DNA from: Flavobacterium soli DSM 19725 | GTDB taxonomy: Bacteria; Bacteroidota; Bacteroidia; Flavobacteriales; Flavobacteriaceae | Assembly (NCBI RefSeq): GCF_000422705.1 | Contig: NZ_AUGO01000002.1 | Coordinates: forward strand, 457,125 to 521,124 | Reading direction: 5' to 3' | DNA: 64,000 nucleotides | Part shown: positions 51,399 through 59,187 of the stretch, piece after piece | Layout: every line of letters begins with the position of its first letter | Numbering within the stretch: the first letter of the stretch is position 1 | Notes under the pieces: generated by a model | Database searches by the model: none | What the model was told of the DNA's origin: nothing | The model's input: only the letters and a program-made list of their open reading frames with translations | Made by a program: the position numbers and the translations under genes

Positions 51399-51576
51399 TG
51401 ATGCAGTTTGCCGATTATGATTGTCTCCAATTCTATCATTATCACTCTTAATAAATAGCATCTTTAAGATTATCAGTATATTATATTTCAAAAAAAATAA
51501 ATCAAGAAACTGATTGTGATTCAATTATTTGAATAACTTTGTTATTCAAAGTACTTTTAATTAATAAATTCAAAAC

Positions 51577-54072
51577 ATGAGAGTAAATCCAGCATTCTTT
51601 AAAAATTATGTAAATCAAATTGGAGTAAAAATAAGTCTTGGTGTGACACTTTTTAGTATCTCAATGCTCATTATAGCACTTTTAGGGATCGAGTTTGACA
51701 ACGACGCTTTAGAGTCACTTTGTTTTTTTAGCCTTATTGTTGAATTTATTTATGGTGTAGTGCTTTCGTTTAAGATTTTGAGGAATAACGAAAAATACAA
51801 TCATCTCATTCCTTTTCTTTTCCTCAATTGGTTTATCGGATGTTTTTGTACGAACGTTTTGGTCAATGTGTTCGAAAATCTTCCAGTTTGGGTGTATGTG
51901 GTTACTTTCCTGTTTTGTATTTCTAATTTTTTCATCTACAGCAATTTCAAGCAAAAAGTAATCACGCCAATTTCATATTTTGTCAATGGAATTTCTTTCT
52001 TGTTAATTGTCTATTATGCTATTTATCTTATTCCAATTGCACTAATTTCACTATTTGGAATCTTGGCTCTTGGTCTGGGTTTCTACGGATTGGTTCCCAT
52101 GATTGTATTAATAAGTCATTCAGTAACTCTGGTAAAAGTTTTGCACGATAATAAAAAAAAACTGGTTTTCTTCGGAAGCGGAATGCTTTCTGTTTTTATT
52201 GGGATGTTATTTTTTATAACAATGCTTACGACAGAAAGTAAAAGCATTGGAACCAATTCAGTTACAAAGTCATTTGTTAGCAACGAGGATTTACCAACGT
52301 ACATTACCATTTCTCAAAATCTTAAACCTAATTTTTTCAACGAAATTCTACTTAAAAAAGACATCGTTTACATCAGTACTGAGAATTTTTTTGAATTCAG
52401 AAGTTTTAATACTTTCGGCAACAAACAATATAATGAAAGGAAAACGCATAATCCATTTATCAATATTGCCTACTTGTTTACTGAAGATTTAGATTTGAGT
52501 GCCGATGATAGAATCAATATCTTGAAATCAAATTTTGATAAACGATTGGAAACTGAAGAGCAACTTTGGAGCGGAAGAGATCTGGTTACAAAAAATATTA
52601 AAGAAGACATAAAAATCTATACTAAGGAAAGATTAGCCTACACAGAAATTACAATGGATATTGCTTCCGAAAAAGAAACTTGGGCACAAAAAGAAGCCAT
52701 TTATTCCTTTCAATTGCCAGAAGGTTCCGTTGCAACATCACTTTCCCTTTGGGTAAACGGAATCGAAAGAAAAGGTGTTTTGACGACAAAAGAAAAAGCT
52801 GAAAAAGCATACAAACAAATTGTTGGAGTAGAAGCGCGTGACCCATCCTTAATGCAATGGAAAGAAGGAAATAAAGTCGTTGTAAGAGTTTTTCCAATCG
52901 CTTACGATTTGCCAAGAACATTCAAATGTGGTTTTACGACACCTTTAAAAGTGGAAGGAAAAGAAATGAAATACCAAAGTCTAAATATAAAAGGGCCAAA
53001 TATTTCAAATGCAGAAACGGTATCAAGAATTCAAATCGTAGGTAATGGAAAGTTCAAAGCTAATAAGGATTTTGAATTAAAAAATAATTTTTACATCAAT
53101 GAATCTAAAGGTTTAGATAGATGGGAAGCGATGATGCCTTTAAGCAATGAAACCTATGCAACTTCTTTTTACTGGAAAGACAAAATTTATGAAATCAAGC
53201 CAATTGCTAAAGAAACTTCCGCTTTTATACCAAGTGAAATTATTTTGGATTTGGATAATAATTGGAATTTGGACGAATTGAGAGAAATCGTTAATCTAAA
53301 AAACAAAAAGTATTTTGTATTTGCAAATCAGCAGAAGTTGGAAATCAATTCGTCAAATTATGAAGAGGTTTTTTCGCAATTCGAAAAGCTCCAATATTCA
53401 TTATTGCCTCTTTTTAAATTGCATGAAAATAGTTTGGTTGTTACAAAATCAGGAATATTTTCTGCTAATTTCGAAGAACTTCAGGATTCAAACTATTTGA
53501 CGAAACTCAAAAAAGGAACGAAAGATAAAAATATAAAAGTCATCAATATTTCAGAAGAAATTAATCCTTTCTGGCAGACGGTTAAAGAGCAGAAATATGT
53601 AGAATATTTAAAAACAGATCTGAAAAATTGTATTGAGTTAATTAATAAAAATCAATTTATTTCATTTCCAACTGATAAGAATACGGTAAACATAGAGCCT
53701 TCCAATATTTCTATTGAAGAAAAACCAAGTGCGACTTCATCTTCGAGTGGTTCAAATCATATTTACAGAATGTATGCTTTTGGAAAAGTTTTAGAAGAAC
53801 AAGTGAAGATTCAACAAGATTCATTGGCTGTAAACCAATATGTTTCTTTAGCCAAAGACGCCAACATTGTAACTCCGATTTCATCCTTAATAGTCTTGGA
53901 AACCGATGCTGACTATGAGAAAAACGGAATAGAAAAAAATGTAAATACCTTAGGAAATGCTTCCATAAATAATGACGGAGCGGTTCCAGAACCACACGAA
54001 TGGCTGATGATTATCGTCGGATTATCATTATTGTTTTTCTATTATAAAAAATATAAAAGGCAAAAAGTATAA
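51577..54072 (+). CDS. VIT-domain membrane protein, substrate of exosortase N
   Basis: An 831-residue protein. Residues 15-220 hold six or seven predicted membrane helices. Residues 350-460 are a VIT domain (AYTEITMDIASEKETWAQKEAIYSFQLPEGS, SLWVNGIERKGVLTTKEKAEKAYKQ, GNKVVVRVFPI), the domain known from inter-alpha-trypsin inhibitor heavy chains. The C-terminus is a sorting tail like PEP-CTERM: VPEPHEWLMIIVG, a hydrophobic helix LSLLFFYY and basic KKYKRQKV (about 803-831). The exosortase gene starts on the last base of this stop codon (TAATG), so it is the dedicated substrate. I identify it with the XrtN-system VIT protein described in Bacteroidota. Its cell-surface function is unknown. Confidence 0.9.
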   Translation: MRVNPAFFKNYVNQIGVKISLGVTLFSISMLIIALLGIEFDNDALESLCFFSLIVEFIYGVVLSFKILRNNEKYNHLIPFLFLNWFIGCFCTNVLVNVFENLPVWVYVVTFLFCISNFFIYSNFKQKVITPISYFVNGISFLLIVYYAIYLIPIALISLFGILALGLGFYGLVPMIVLISHSVTLVKVLHDNKKKLVFFGSGMLSVFIGMLFFITMLTTESKSIGTNSVTKSFVSNEDLPTYITISQNLKPNFFNEILLKKDIVYISTENFFEFRSFNTFGNKQYNERKTHNPFINIAYLFTEDLDLSADDRINILKSNFDKRLETEEQLWSGRDLVTKNIKEDIKIYTKERLAYTEITMDIASEKETWAQKEAIYSFQLPEGSVATSLSLWVNGIERKGVLTTKEKAEKAYKQIVGVEARDPSLMQWKEGNKVVVRVFPIAYDLPRTFKCGFTTPLKVEGKEMKYQSLNIKGPNISNAETVSRIQIVGNGKFKANKDFELKNNFYINESKGLDRWEAMMPLSNETYATSFYWKDKIYEIKPIAKETSAFIPSEIILDLDNNWNLDELREIVNLKNKKYFVFANQQKLEINSSNYEEVFSQFEKLQYSLLPLFKLHENSLVVTKSGIFSANFEELQDSNYLTKLKKGTKDKNIKVINISEEINPFWQTVKEQKYVEYLKTDLKNCIELINKNQFISFPTDKNTVNIEPSNISIEEKPSATSSSSGSNHIYRMYAFGKVLEEQVKIQQDSLAVNQYVSLAKDANIVTPISSLIVLETDADYEKNGIEKNVNTLGNASINNDGAVPEPHEWLMIIVGLSLLFFYYKKYKRQKV

Positions 54073-55325
54073 TGAAATTCTTATCCCAAAATAAAAAGCT
54101 ATTCGTGATTCTTATCTTGGCATTGCTCTTGGCATTCAATTATGATACTATCACATTCGGGCTTAATAGCGACTTTTTTGGGATATTATTTTCCGTTATA
54201 TTGTTTTTTATCGGAGGAAGAAAAACCAATTTCAAGGTCAATTATCTTTTAATTGGATTGATCCTGATTTTTGAGTTTGTAAGCTTTCGATTGCATACAA
54301 AATCGTTGCATTTTCTTTCCTTGATGTTGTTGGTTTGCTCAGTATGTTATTATTTCACAAGGAAATTTTCATTCATAGCTGTAATCTGTATTCTTTTATT
54401 TTCTACCATTTTTAATAAATTTTTCGAACATCTTACAACAGAAATTAAGCAAGCCTTGTGCGAAAATGTTTATTTCGTATTGAAAAATTTTATTTCGATT
54501 GATAAAATTGAAGGTGTAAATTTCTATATCAACGGAGGTAAAGTTACCATCGATACAGCTTGTATGGGATTGTCAATGTTTAAAACTGGATTATTGACGG
54601 GAGCCATTTTATTGACTTTAGAAGAGAGAAAGCAAAAGCTTCATTTTTCAGTTTTGCAGATTGTTGGTTTTTGTTTGATAATCATTTTGCTCAATATAGT
54701 TTCGAACTATTTTAGAATTATTACATTGATTTTATTGAATTGTACTGAAGAAAATATACTACATCATACAATCGGATTAATTTGTTTTCTGTTGTATCAA
54801 GTACTTCCGATGATTTTTATCATTCGTTATTTTAAACCCAAAAAAGAAGAAATTGTAGTCACTGAAAAACAAAATAATTTTATTCCAGTAGCATTTTCAT
54901 TTTTCATCGTAATAGTAACAAGCATAGAAATGAAAAGTAAAATGAATCTTGATTTGCTTACGGATTTGAATCCAAAATATGATATTAAAAAAGGGGAGTG
55001 GGTTGATGAGGAAGTTTTCAAAATTCAATCTCCAGAAAAGTTAGTTTACATCAAAACGGCATCACACAAACCCTTGATTTGTTGGACAGGAAATGGCTAT
55101 AAAATTACTGAATCAAAAGAGATTCTGGTTGAAAAGGAGAAGATTTGGTTCAGCAAAATGGAGAAAAATAATAATCAATATGTTTCTCTTTGGTGGTATG
55201 AATGCGACGGAAAAAAATATACTTCGTTCGTAGAAGTAATGTTGATGAAGCTGATTTATGGAAAACCAATTCGGTTAATCAATGAAACCATGGAATTTAA
55301 AAGCATAAAAAAAACCGAAGGTTAA
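54072..55325 (+). CDS. xrtN: Exosortase N
   Basis: A membrane transpeptidase-like protease of the exosortase family that recognises the PEP-type C-terminal tail of its partner. About eight hydrophobic segments run to residue 270. Three catalytic residues are seen in the right context: Cys164 in VTIDTACMGLSMFKTG, Arg215 in VSNYFRIITLILL and His231/232 in NILHHTIGLICFLLYQ. Residues 300-417 form an extra soluble domain (KPLICWTGNGYKITES, QYVSLWWYECDGKKYTSFVEV) that may correspond to an EpsI-like part. It is translationally coupled to the VIT substrate gene and ends inside a terminator stem, whose loop holds its TAA stop. The pair is the only gene content of this operon. Confidence 0.92.
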   Translation: MKFLSQNKKLFVILILALLLAFNYDTITFGLNSDFFGILFSVILFFIGGRKTNFKVNYLLIGLILIFEFVSFRLHTKSLHFLSLMLLVCSVCYYFTRKFSFIAVICILLFSTIFNKFFEHLTTEIKQALCENVYFVLKNFISIDKIEGVNFYINGGKVTIDTACMGLSMFKTGLLTGAILLTLEERKQKLHFSVLQIVGFCLIIILLNIVSNYFRIITLILLNCTEENILHHTIGLICFLLYQVLPMIFIIRYFKPKKEEIVVTEKQNNFIPVAFSFFIVIVTSIEMKSKMNLDLLTDLNPKYDIKKGEWVDEEVFKIQSPEKLVYIKTASHKPLICWTGNGYKITESKEILVEKEKIWFSKMEKNNNQYVSLWWYECDGKKYTSFVEVMLMKLIYGKPIRLINETMEFKSIKKTEG

Positions 55326-55337
55326 CTTCGGTTTTTA
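55308..55337. terminator. Bidirectional terminator with xrtN stop codon in its loop
   Basis: Stem AAAAACCGAAG/CTTCGGTTTTT with loop GTTAA, holding the xrtN TAA at 55323-55325. It also serves the convergent lgt gene. Confidence 0.93.
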
Positions 55338-55340
55338 AAT

Positions 55341-56279
55341 TTATACTGTCGCTTTCTTTTTAGCGGTAAAAACAAAATACAATCCAATCAATACAAAAGG
55401 AATACTCAACCATTGTCCGGTGGAAAGCAAGCCAAGTTCTTCTTCAAAACCACCTTGGCTTTGCTTCACAAATTCAACAATAAATCGAACCGTGAACAGC
55501 ATTACCAAGAACAATCCAAACAAAAGTCCTTGTTTCTCTTTGGCATCGGTTTTCCAATAGGCATAAAATAAGATAAGGAAAACAAAAACATAACCAAATG
55601 CTTCATATAATTGTGAAGGGTGTCTAAAAGGAATTTGCGACAAGATATCCGAAAATTGCGAATCATTCTGAATCATTTTATATCCTTCATTTTCAGTAGC
55701 AGCTTGTGTCAAATCCTGCACATCTTTTCTTTCCCAAAATTCTTCTTCACGAATAAACTTCACAGCATAAAATGCATCACCAGAAGTTTCGTGACCATAA
55801 ATTTCTGAATTAAAAAAGTTTCCAAGTCTAACGAAAATGGCACCACTTGCAACAGGAACCACTATGCGATCTAAAATCCAAAGCATTGAACGTTTCATTA
55901 CTTTTCGGCTGAAGTAGAACATTGCAATGATAATAGCAATTGCTGCACCATGACTTGCCAATCCGCTGAAACCCGTAAATTTAAACTCAGGAACAGTTCT
56001 AATTGGCAATAAAACACTCAAAGGATCTTGGAAAATAAGTTCTGACTGATAAAAGAAAACATGACCTAAACGTGCTCCAATTAAAGTAGCAATAATCGTC
56101 CAAATAAACAAAGAATCCAGTTTTTCGACTGGTTCGTTTTCTCTGTCAAAAATCTTTTTGGTGATGTACCAACCCAAACCGAAGGCAACCACCCACATCA
56201 AGCTATAATAGCGAACTACAAAAAAGCCTAAATCGATTCCTTCTGATGGATTCCAAACAATCCCTAATGTATGTGTCAT
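55341..56279 (-). CDS. lgt: Prolipoprotein diacylglyceryl transferase
   Basis: Inner-membrane enzyme that attaches diacylglycerol to the lipobox Cys of prolipoproteins, the first step of lipoprotein maturation; several lipoprotein genes lie in this window. The 312-residue protein has about seven membrane helices. Motifs: LGARLGHVFFYQSE, SGLASHGAAIAIIIAM and the signature RLGNFFNSEIYGHETSG. A segment of about 40 residues after it (EEEFWERKDVQDLTQAATENEGY) is an insertion seen in Bacteroidota homologues. It is the downstream member of the minus-strand set with yidD, cysS and folE, and is convergent with xrtN. Confidence 0.96.
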   Translation of the reverse strand: MTHTLGIVWNPSEGIDLGFFVVRYYSLMWVVAFGLGWYITKKIFDRENEPVEKLDSLFIWTIIATLIGARLGHVFFYQSELIFQDPLSVLLPIRTVPEFKFTGFSGLASHGAAIAIIIAMFYFSRKVMKRSMLWILDRIVVPVASGAIFVRLGNFFNSEIYGHETSGDAFYAVKFIREEEFWERKDVQDLTQAATENEGYKMIQNDSQFSDILSQIPFRHPSQLYEAFGYVFVFLILFYAYWKTDAKEKQGLLFGLFLVMLFTVRFIVEFVKQSQGGFEEELGLLSTGQWLSIPFVLIGLYFVFTAKKKATV

Positions 56280-56346
56280 AGTTGTTTTATGAAGTTATGG
56301 TGTGTAAAAATAAAGATTTGTGTTTAACTTTTTTCAAAAATTGCCG

Positions 56347-56595
56347 TTAATGTTTATGAGAACATTTTTTTTGAGGAACGGGATCATAACCTGTTCTTCC
56401 CCAAGGATGACAACTCAAGATGCGTCTTGTTCCTAAATAGCCACCTTTAAACAATCCGTGAATTTGTAAAGCTTCCAGCATATATTGAGAACAAGTAGGC
56501 TGAAATCTGCAAGCCGAAGGCAAAATAGGCGAAATTACCGTTTGATAAAATCGAATTAAAAAGATAAAAGGAAAAAGAATTATTTTTTTAAACAT
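56347..56595 (-). CDS. yidD: Membrane protein insertion efficiency factor YidD
   Basis: An 82-residue peripheral membrane protein that helps YidC-dependent insertion. The signature [27 protein letters not shown] with the conserved Cys pair, followed by [20 protein letters not shown], is complete. The N-terminal amphipathic segment [19 protein letters not shown] anchors it. It lies 67 bp upstream of lgt on the same strand. Confidence 0.97.
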   Translation of the reverse strand: MFKKIILFPFIFLIRFYQTVISPILPSACRFQPTCSQYMLEALQIHGLFKGGYLGTRRILSCHPWGRTGYDPVPQKKCSHKH

Positions 56596-56700
56596 CTTGA
56601 TTAAGGATTTAAGAATTTGGATTTAGGAATTATACTCTTTGTCTAAAAAAATGTGTTTTGTTTGCGAAAACATATATTCAATTGAAAAACTATTAATTTT

Positions 56701-56742
56701 AAACCTTAAACCTTAAACCTTAAACCTTAAACCTTAAACCTT
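56701..56742. repeat. 7-bp tandem repeat (six AAACCTT units)
   Basis: Six perfect units directly downstream of cysS, the last touching its stop codon at 56741-56743. The reverse complement of the unit in the methyltransferase gene at 6.1 kb. Confidence 0.97.
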
Positions 56743-58231
56743 AAAAATTAAAACTAGTTCCCTCTTTTCCGTCTTTCAACTGAATTCCCAGAGAAATCAA
56801 CTGATCGCGAATTTGGTCAGATAGTGCAAAATCTCTATTGGCTCTGGCAATGTTTCGCATCTCAATCAGCATTTCGACAGTTCCTTTTAATTTTTCAGAA
56901 ATAATAGCTACTCCGTTTGAAGAGGTTTCGTTGTTGATTCCTAAAACTTCAAACAAGAAACTCGAAATTGTAGTTTTCAAAAGTTCGATATCTTCTGCAG
57001 TCAACGTTTCTTTTCCATCATTCACGACATTAATGAAACGGGCACCTTCGAATAATTGTGCAATTAATATAGGAGTATTAAAATCATCATCCATGGCATC
57101 ATAGCAGCTTTTTCTCCAAGATGCAATATCTAAGGTAGAAGTAGCAGATGCTTTTAACGAATCAATCAATTTATAGGATTCCAATAATCGGTTGCAACCT
57201 TTTTCGCTTGCCACCATAGCGTCATTGGAAATATCCAAAACACTTCTGTAGTGAGCTTGCAAAAAGCAAAAGCGAACAATATTTGGGCTGAAGGGTTTTT
57301 CGAAAAAAGTATTTTCACCCGAAACCAATTCCATCGGCAAGATATAATTTCCAGTCGATTTGCTCATTCTCAAGCCATTCATCGTCAACATATTGGTGTG
57401 CATCCAATAATTTACAGGCGAAGTACCGTTACATGCTTTTCCTTGAGCAATTTCACATTCGTGGTGCGGAAATTTCAAATCCATTCCACCTCCGTGAATG
57501 TCAAATGTTTCTCCTAAATATTTAGTACTCATTGCGGTACATTCCAAATGCCAACCTGGAAAACCATCACCCCAAGGAGAATTCCATCGCATGATATGAG
57601 CTGGAGAAGCACTTTTCCACAATGCAAAATCCTGCGGATTTTTCTTTTCGCTTTGTCCATCAAGGTCTCTTGTGTTGGCCATGAGTTCCTCAATATTTCT
57701 ATTGCTCAATTCGCCATAATTCAAGCCTTTTTCGTTATAAGCCATCACATCAAAATAAACCGAACCATTACTTTCATAAGCAAAACCAAGGTCGATTAAT
57801 TTTTGTGTAAGCTCGATTTGTTCAATAATATGTCCCGTTGCAGTAGGTTCAATCGTTGGAGGAAGAAAATTAAAATTGTCCAAAACCTTATGAAAATCAA
57901 CCGAATATTTCTGAACGATTTCCATTGGTTCTAGTTTTTCCAACTTGGATTGCTTTACAAAACGGTCGTTTTCAACATCACCATCATCCGTCAAATGCCC
58001 AGCATCCGTAATATTTCGGACATAGCGAACTTTATATCCGATATGCATCAAATACCTATAGATCACATCAAAAGACATGAAGGTTCTCACATTTCCCAAA
58101 TGCACATTGCTGTAAACTGTAGGACCACAAACATACATTCCAATCGCTCCTTCATGGATGGGTGTAAACGTTTCCTTTTCTCCCGAAAGGGAATTATAAA
58201 TCTTCAACGGATGATTTTTATATACTGGCAT
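56741..58231 (-). CDS. cysS: Cysteinyl-tRNA synthetase
   Basis: Class I synthetase that charges tRNA-Cys. The start is placed at ATG 58231 ([20 protein letters not shown], 496 residues), because the extra 27 upstream codons would run through a repeat element. The HIGH motif is in [16 protein letters not shown], and KMSKS appears as RMSKSTG near residue 291. Zinc-binding ligands are seen around [11 protein letters not shown] and [11 protein letters not shown]. The C-terminal helical end [15 protein letters not shown] is usual. Second in the folE-cysS-yidD-lgt set. Confidence 0.97.
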   Translation of the reverse strand: MPVYKNHPLKIYNSLSGEKETFTPIHEGAIGMYVCGPTVYSNVHLGNVRTFMSFDVIYRYLMHIGYKVRYVRNITDAGHLTDDGDVENDRFVKQSKLEKLEPMEIVQKYSVDFHKVLDNFNFLPPTIEPTATGHIIEQIELTQKLIDLGFAYESNGSVYFDVMAYNEKGLNYGELSNRNIEELMANTRDLDGQSEKKNPQDFALWKSASPAHIMRWNSPWGDGFPGWHLECTAMSTKYLGETFDIHGGGMDLKFPHHECEIAQGKACNGTSPVNYWMHTNMLTMNGLRMSKSTGNYILPMELVSGENTFFEKPFSPNIVRFCFLQAHYRSVLDISNDAMVASEKGCNRLLESYKLIDSLKASATSTLDIASWRKSCYDAMDDDFNTPILIAQLFEGARFINVVNDGKETLTAEDIELLKTTISSFLFEVLGINNETSSNGVAIISEKLKGTVEMLIEMRNIARANRDFALSDQIRDQLISLGIQLKDGKEGTSFNF

Positions 58232-58252
58232 ATTTGTTTTTTTAGGAGCTAA

Positions 58253-58327
58253 TCCTGCTATCTGTTGCAATCTTTTATTTTTTTGGCAGTAAAAAAATAA
58301 AAGGATTTCCACTTCTATCAGGGCTAG
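58253..58327. repeat. Dispersed hairpin element, copy E
   Basis: Arms TCCTGCTATCTGTTGCAATC and GGATTTCCACTTCTATCAGG, ending GCTAG. The inner stem CTTTTATTTTTTT/AAAAAAATAAAAG closes on GGCAGT. It ends 22 bp before the cysS start, in its probable 5' leader. Confidence 0.92.
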
Positions 58328-58357
58328 GGGGTATCTGCAATAAAGGAAAATTTGTTT

Positions 58358-59029
58358 TTAGAATTTCGTTTCCAATTTTATATAATCAAGAAATTCTCTT
58401 CTGGTAGATTCTTCTTTAAATTTACCACAAAATTCAGAAGTTACTGTGCTACTTTCAATATCACGAATACCTCTTGAATTCACACATAAATGCTTTGCAT
58501 CAATCACACAAGCAACATCTTCAGTTCCTAAAACTTTTTGCAATTCCTGGACAATCTGCATCGTCAAACGTTCTTGCACTTGAGGTCTTTTTGCGTAATA
58601 ATCTACAATTCGGTTCATTTTAGATAATCCAACAACTCTTCCGCTAGATATATAGGCAATATGAGCTCTGCCTATAATAGGTAGCAAATGATGTTCACAG
58701 GTAGAATAAAGCGTGATGTTTTTTTCCACCAGCATTTCACCATACTTATAGTTGTTATCAAAGGTAGAAGCACCTGGTTTTTTTGATGGATTTAAGCCTC
58801 CAAAAATTTCTTTTACAAACATTTTGGCAACACGATTAGGCGTGCCTTTCATGCTGTCGTCGTTCAGGTCCATTCCGAGTGTCAAAAGGATACTTTGAAC
58901 ATCTTTTTTAATTAATTCAATCTTTTGATCATCAGTAAGTTCGAATGCATCCTTTCTAATAGGGTTTTCGGCACTTGTAGCTATATGATTGTTTCCAATT
59001 TCGTCTTGAAAATCGTCGCTATTTATCAT
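58358..59029 (-). CDS. folE: GTP cyclohydrolase I
   Basis: Converts GTP to dihydroneopterin triphosphate, the first step of folate and pterin synthesis. The 223-residue sequence has the zinc-binding ligands in YSTCEHHLLPIIGRAHIAYI and CVNSRGIRD, and the active-site and tunnel residues in VEKNITLYSTCEHH and NRIVDYYAKRPQVQERLTMQI. The N-terminal 30 residues are a variable tail. A TATCTTTG -7 box lies 39 bp upstream. It heads the minus-strand group. Confidence 0.97.
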   Translation of the reverse strand: MINSDDFQDEIGNNHIATSAENPIRKDAFELTDDQKIELIKKDVQSILLTLGMDLNDDSMKGTPNRVAKMFVKEIFGGLNPSKKPGASTFDNNYKYGEMLVEKNITLYSTCEHHLLPIIGRAHIAYISSGRVVGLSKMNRIVDYYAKRPQVQERLTMQIVQELQKVLGTEDVACVIDAKHLCVNSRGIRDIESSTVTSEFCGKFKEESTRREFLDYIKLETKF

Positions 59030-59068
59030 TAAAATTTATTATTATATTTCGTATAAACACTAAAGCTA

Positions 59069-59076
59069 CAAAGATA
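59069..59076 (-). promoter_or_regulatory. -7 box of folE
   Basis: Reads TATCTTTG on the minus strand, 40 bp upstream of the folE ATG at 59029. Confidence 0.65.
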
Positions 59077-59158
59077 AATAATAAAATTCAAAGTACTTCT
59101 AAACGTGTTAATTTTTCAAATAATTTAAAGTTTGTCATAATTATATGTTATTTTTTTG

Positions 59159-59166
59159 TAAATTTC
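59159..59166 (+). promoter_or_regulatory. -7 box of the large T9SS type B gene (weak)
   Basis: TAAATTTC, close to TAnnTTTG but with C in the last position, 21 bp upstream of ATG 59188. A TTTG string lies at 59131-59134. Confidence 0.45.
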
Positions 59167-59187
59167 GCTGCCTAAAAAATTTTAAAA

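Larger units (their letters stand above)
51182..51576. other. 395-bp gene-free region before the XrtN operon
   Basis: No coding frame is credible. It contains a GTCATCCTGAGC...GAAGGAAC string (51192-51216), the typA terminator and hairpin element copy D (51264-51398). The last 170 bp are AT-rich leader for the VIT gene; no clear TAnnTTTG box was found. Confidence 0.75.

Noticed and set aside
51577..55325. Operon read as an exopolysaccharide locus
   Set aside because: An exosortase can suggest EPS production, but no glycosyltransferase or polymerase genes are adjacent. The only GT2 gene is about 37 kb away.
58232..58312. Longer N-terminus of CysS from a GTG at 58312
   Set aside because: The added codons run through hairpin element copy E. 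The ATG at 58231 matches the family start.
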